From: Marthasterias glacialis
Lineage: Eukaryota; Echinodermata; Asteroidea; Forcipulatida; Asteriidae
DNA length: 64,000 nucleotides
Reading direction: 5' to 3'
NCBI GenBank assembly: GCA_911728455.2
Contig: OU452223.1
Coordinates: forward strand, 15,809,302-15,873,301
A program made the position numbers and the translations under genes. The notes beneath the pieces were generated by a model. It was not told where the DNA came from, made no database searches, and was given only the letters and a program-made list of their open reading frames with translations. Below, piece after piece: positions 59,620 through 64,000 of the stretch. Every line of letters begins with the position of its first letter. The stretch's first letter is position 1.

Positions 59620-59712
59620 AGGCTGTGTCTGAATCGGCTGTGGCTGTTGCTAAGGGGCAGCCTATGCTTGATTGCATGTTGGTGTGGTGAGCCAGCCATA
59701 GCCGTAGCCACC
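59620..59712. mobile_element. Degenerate copy of the FJX1-flank MITE
   Basis: AGGCTGTGTCTGAATCGGC at the left and CCATAGCCGTAGCCA at the right match the ends and inner arm of 9315-9443. The right terminus is lost. Confidence 0.6.
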
Positions 59713-62700
59713 AATGAAAACAGACAAAGTCACAGCTTCACATGTATGTTCTAATTAAAAGCTTGTTCATTACATTAATGTACGTACTGTGCATGTAGGT
59801 AGATCTATTTTTTTCTTTTACTTCCCTGCAACTCAACCCAACCGAGACAAGGACCAAATAGTCTGGCCCCCTTTCTACAAATTGCCGATTAGAATTGTCA
59901 GCATTGTGAATAAAGGGAACAAGACCATGATGGCTACAACATGATAAAGTGTCTGCCTTCACCAACTTGCCCAAGCCCCCCCTCCCCCCCCCCCCCCCCG
60001 GTCAGACTACCTATTATCAAGCACAAGAGAAATCTGATACCGCACACCCAGGAAATTGTTTGCTTCAAAAAAATCACAACATATTCAAATGATATGAGTT
60101 TTATTCTGAAATGAAGCCCAAATTCATTCAAGAAGGTCTTGAACTTCCCCCACTTATTCTGAGCCCCCAAGAAATAATATCCAACCAAAATTCATTGAAT
60201 GAGATGAAAGCCCAAAATATGATACATGTATCCACGCTTTATGTGCATATTGACCTCAGGGACGTGCCTAAAACACACATACCGATGCAGCCAAGATTGT
60301 AAGTGCCCGACCCCCCTGGCAATCCAGTAACGATTCCCTTGAATTTGAATCTCGGCAGAGCAGCCAACCCTGTTATTCTGCCTACATACCCCCTCCCAGG
60401 CACATACCACAACAGTGGATAACTCTTAATTATTGGATATGTGTTTTGGGCATTTTTTCCGTGTTTTTTTTTTGGGGGGTAGAAGGTAGTTTATTATTTT
60501 TTCCTTTGATGCTTGTTTGTTTGATACTTGGGTGTACTTTGAAGTCTGCGGAGGCCTCATTACTCGATATCATAGAACTCGGAATTAAGTGGTCATGGAG
60601 TGGGTGATGCACGTGCGGAGCATTAAATAAAATCATGGGATTTGCCGTTGAGGAAACCATGAGTCCTCTCTTCTCATCAGTTGAGACATTTTTGAATCGT
60701 TCTGATTTAGAGGAGTAAAATCCCCTGGTGATAAATCAAAATGAGAGTGAACAAATATTGAAAATTCAATTTCTGATATTCTTGTTTCCCCCCCCCCCCC
60801 CCCGACCTAAGGCAGCTGCACATGTCTTTTTAAAGGAATGATTTGTGAGCCTTCAAATGTGTGGTGAAAACTGATTTAAGTCCTTCTTGTGTGGAATTTC
60901 ACAAATGTCTGGCAATCATGCTGTCTGACCATTCTGTCAGAAATTGTGTAAAAATTGTGTAAAACAGGAAATTGATTGAACAACTAAGCATCTCTGTTGT
61001 GCATTTTTGTGTGTGGACAAGAGACCATTGAAGTGTTTTTTTCCCCTTCTCACAACTGAAGTAGATGTTACGATAAGTCATTTTTCTTCCTGCCGGAGGG
61101 CCAGTTGTAAACGCAGAATTGAACCGAGAAATTCTGTGTTCCAACAGAGCACCTTGGATCTGCACAAGTAGAGTTGTGAATTCGATAAGTTCATCGGTAA
61201 CTTTGACACTTATTTTCTACTAGATTTTAGAATTTTACGGGAGGGCTCTGTGACCATCTGTCTTGAATTCTTGATGGCAGAGATTGGAAAAGATGCGTGA
61301 TAGTGATCCCCCCCCTCCCCTCTGAGTCCATGATGCAGTAAACAAATTAAGTGTATTTGGAGATGGTCCGCACGTCACTCCAGAGTGAAGATTGTTGCGT
61401 AATATCACTGTACCCTGCATATCGATGGTAAACCACGGATGTCGATTCATTCTCATTCATATCCCATACCTCACAATCGACATTGAATCATTTACATGCA
61501 TATTGATACACCAAACAAATCGATATTAAATCTCGCTCCACATCTTCACCCCTCTCCATTGTACTTAATCTTGATGAGCCGTGGTTCTGACCGCGTGGCG
61601 TCGCTGGTCATGCTGGTGCCAGAGACTCAGCGTCACTACCCGAGGGCTGTAACGCAAACCCCATGTCTTTCGATCCCTCCCACACCACCGAGAGCGGTAA
61701 AGAAGGGGATAGGCTGTACACACCTGGCTAATTAAACTAAAGAAGGGATTGCGTGGCCGGGGAGGAAGGAGGAGGAAATGGAGTGATAGCATGATAAGGA
61801 GGCTGTCAGTTTACATTTACTGGGGGTAGCATGGACAGGTACCTCAGTACATACTAACTTACTTGGAATGGACTTGAACCTGTATCTTTGTAACTGCATC
61901 ATTGCACAGCTGTTGTTTCATGCGCCGTGTTTTTTACGAGGGGCAGGGGGGAAAAAAAACAGACAGTAGCATGGGCAGCGATGGAAAGATAAACTCAAAA
62001 CACCACAAAAATAGGAATCAGTACAACTTAGCTAGAAAAAGAGTAGGCTGTCCATGCTGACGCCTTGCATCTGTGCATCCAGCAGTGGAAACTAAACACT
62101 TAAAAAACTCAGGGTTGTAGAAAATGGATCCTTCTCTGACCCAGCATATATAACATGTATAACACTGATATCGATGTATAGACATTGTTCAGCGTGCTAA
62201 GATTTTGCTTCAAGGACACTCCTCAAGTGCTGTACACTTCAACTACCAAACGTTTTTCTTAGCAAAAAAGGAGTTTCTGATGATTTTTGTACGGATCAGT
62301 TTTTAGTTTTTTGAAATCAGGATGCACTGTACTGAACTATTTCATTTGAAGTGTTGGCAAGGAGCATTTCCCTTCTTGAGTGTCACCGTCTAACCTTTCT
62401 TCCAGTTGACCTTGAACTCACCATGTGGTTCAGTGGACTCTTCATTGATGCGTCTTAAAGGAGTGAGTGGATTTTACCTCATCCTGCATTGTGATACAGT
62501 GACGTCAGTAGAGAAAGGTACTTTTGAAGCTGCTATCGGCAGCGAACGGGCATGTACTTACTACTTAACCATTGTCCGAATGCAGTGTGTTTGTCATCTT
62601 TTGTCAACTGTGCAGTGGAAGTTCAGGCGAAGCATCCAGGCAAATTGGAAATTCATCATTGTCAATGGGATCAAATAAGAGAAGCGCGCTGACATATAAC

Positions 62701-62854
62701 TGTTAACAGCAGGGCATTTGAGATGGGTCTCGTCTGCCTGTGCTGAAGGACTCGCAGTCCAGTGGTACAGTTGAACGCCCTGTCACTGGTCATAAATCAC
62801 TGTGCAACTCATAATTGGTAGCGTCGTTCTCATTTCCAATCGCCGCTGCTCACG
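59713..62854. other. Gene-free stretch; probable promoter side of the 62855 exon at its right
   Basis: Poly-C runs at about 59981-59999, 60788-60803 and 61309-61320. The last 150 bases before 62855 are less AT-rich and could be a 5' UTR. Confidence 0.35.
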
Positions 62855-62917
62855 ATGGCTTGTAAATGGAGTTGTGAAGACAAAAGATTATCCAAGGAAC
62901 GTAAGCTTCTTTCAAGG
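62855..62917 (+). CDS. Probable first coding exon of an unidentified gene
   Basis: ATG in strong context (CACGATGG, A at -3 and G at +4) opens MACKWSCEDKRLSKERKLLS, then R, and runs to a consensus donor AGG|GTAAGT at 62918, exactly 21 codons (phase 0). A second possible donor, GTAAGC at 62901, would shorten it. The peptide is basic, has no signal sequence, and would begin a cytosolic or nuclear protein. I do not recognise it. It is on the same strand as the lysine-rich exon 16 kb to the left and could be an alternative first exon of the same gene or the start of a new one. Confidence 0.45.
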
Positions 62918-63940
62918 GTAAGTCTGGGATTTCAGGCTCTCACCTTCAAGTATCAAGCTATCTTGTTTTTAAAAATAAATCCATACTGGAATAGTCCTGG
63001 AAGAAATGATGGAATGAATAGGATGTTAAAGTTTTCTATCAACTTGAACCTAAGGTACAGTATTAGTTTGGAAGAACTACACAGGTCACCACCATCTTTG
63101 TCAGGTACCCCGTGCTCATGGTAGAACTGGGTCTCCCAAAACTGTACCAAAACGGGGTCAGACTATTTTGCCATCTTAGCCTCAGTTTGGTAACAATGGT
63201 TTGATTGGAAGGAAAACAAAATGGCTGCACTCTGCTGACGAGTAATCTTTTTGTATCAAGTGGTTCCAGATAAATGTAAAGCGATCGATTCTGCTACTTT
63301 GCGGACGCTGTTGCTTTGCAATTTTAGTTGCTTAACATAACAAGTGAGAAGGGACTCATTCACAAGTAATGTGTAATCTGTTTCTGCTCAGCTGGATTTT
63401 TCCCCACTGAGCAAAACTGATGCCTGAATATCACACTTAATGGCTTAAACAAAAATGCTGCATTTTGCTTTTGGAAACTTTCAACTTTGACCCCATATTG
63501 TCATTTATACAGCATTTCTTCGTTTTGTAATGACACAGAATTTGTTAGTTAGGCGGAGAAGACACCGTGTAGCAATTAGTGTGCTCTAAACTGGTGCCAT
63601 AATTAGAATGCAACTCTTGAGACATCTTGCCTAATTAAACCCCTCGTCTAGGGTGTAGAACTAATTTGCATTCTGCTTAAGTAGAGAATGCACACTGCAG
63701 TGTTTGTTACTTTTCTCACTGAGGGAAGACCTCATTAGTACAGGGGAGTGAAATTTCATTGACCTTTAAGGATCCAGGGCCAATTTTGTAGAGCTGGTTA
63801 AGCAGAAAATATAGCCCTTCCCTCTACCCCCGCCTTGTCTCCCTTTTCATTTTTTACCCCTTGCCTTTTCTGACTGCTTTCTGCTCCTCTTTTTTTTCTT
63901 CTTCTTTCTTCACCTGACTGCTTCTGCTGGACTAGTGTAT
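62918..63940. other. Probable first intron of the 62855 gene
   Basis: No exon seen; no clear repeat. Confidence 0.35.
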
Positions 63941-64000
63941 GTATTGGTGTTGTCATGTAGCCTCTGAGAAAGACTCCGCTGGGGGTTGAAATGTGACAAA
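63941..64000 (+). repeat. Possible retroelement end at the right edge
   Basis: CTCTGAGAAAGACTCCGCTG followed by GGGTTGAAATGTGAC resembles the AGAAGAC...GAAACGT signature seen at the ends of Penelope-like and related elements; AGAAGACTGTGTACTATGTAG with CCAAAACGTTGAAAAC near 37172-37225 is similar. It is cut by the window end. Confidence 0.3.

Overview
The window is a stretch of animal nuclear genome. It is AT-rich and intron- or intergene-like, and it is full of microsatellites, tRNA-derived SINEs and many small inverted-repeat transposons (MITEs). There are no bacterial operons and no dense coding. The frequent 'TAGGCCTA'-type words, the histone-type stem-loops with a U7-like downstream purine element, and the element families suggest an invertebrate deuterostome, most likely an ambulacrarian (echinoderm or hemichordate). 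That placement is inference.

Only one complete protein gene can be read: an intronless four-jointed box kinase homologue (FJX1) on the minus strand (9677-10984). It is a Golgi type II membrane kinase of the Fat/Dachsous planar-polarity pathway. Its predicted 3' UTR carries two adjacent palindromic MITEs. At the left edge (1-89, minus) there is the start of another minus-strand gene, a signal-peptide-like exon with a strong Kozak context and an upstream in-frame stop. In the right part, small plus-strand exon candidates appear: a lysine/aspartate-rich internal exon (46860-46929) and possible first coding exons ending at good splice donors (57947-58011 and 62855-62917). From about 46 kb to the right end the window may therefore be the 5' part or introns of one or more large plus-strand genes that I cannot name.

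Layout: 1-0.1 kb edge exon; 0.1-9.2 kb gene-free, with a 1.44 kb inverted-repeat element full of TGGGTAA/TTACCCA words (2087-3526) and a second composite element with inverted arrays of a GACTCGA-type word (4242-5682); 9.2-11 kb FJX1; 11-19 kb gene-free, with a cluster of three palindromes (14029-14764), one having 62-nt arms with a single mismatch; 19-25 kb an old direct duplication of about 450 bp flanking a 1.6 kb TTAA-flanked, piggyBac-like element; 25-46 kb many SINEs, MITEs and short tandem duplications; 46-64 kb exon candidates, a LINE reverse-transcriptase fragment, a SINE nested inside another repeat, and more MITEs. No true tRNA, rRNA or CRISPR locus was found.

The most unusual signals are: (a) histone-mRNA-type 3' stem-loops, two of them followed by a U7-like purine tract, inside repeats; (b) the near-perfect long hairpin at 14625-14764; (c) the paired MITEs in the FJX1 3' UTR; (d) recurring CTCF-core-like CAGAGGGCGC words around FJX1; (e) nested insertions that date element activity.
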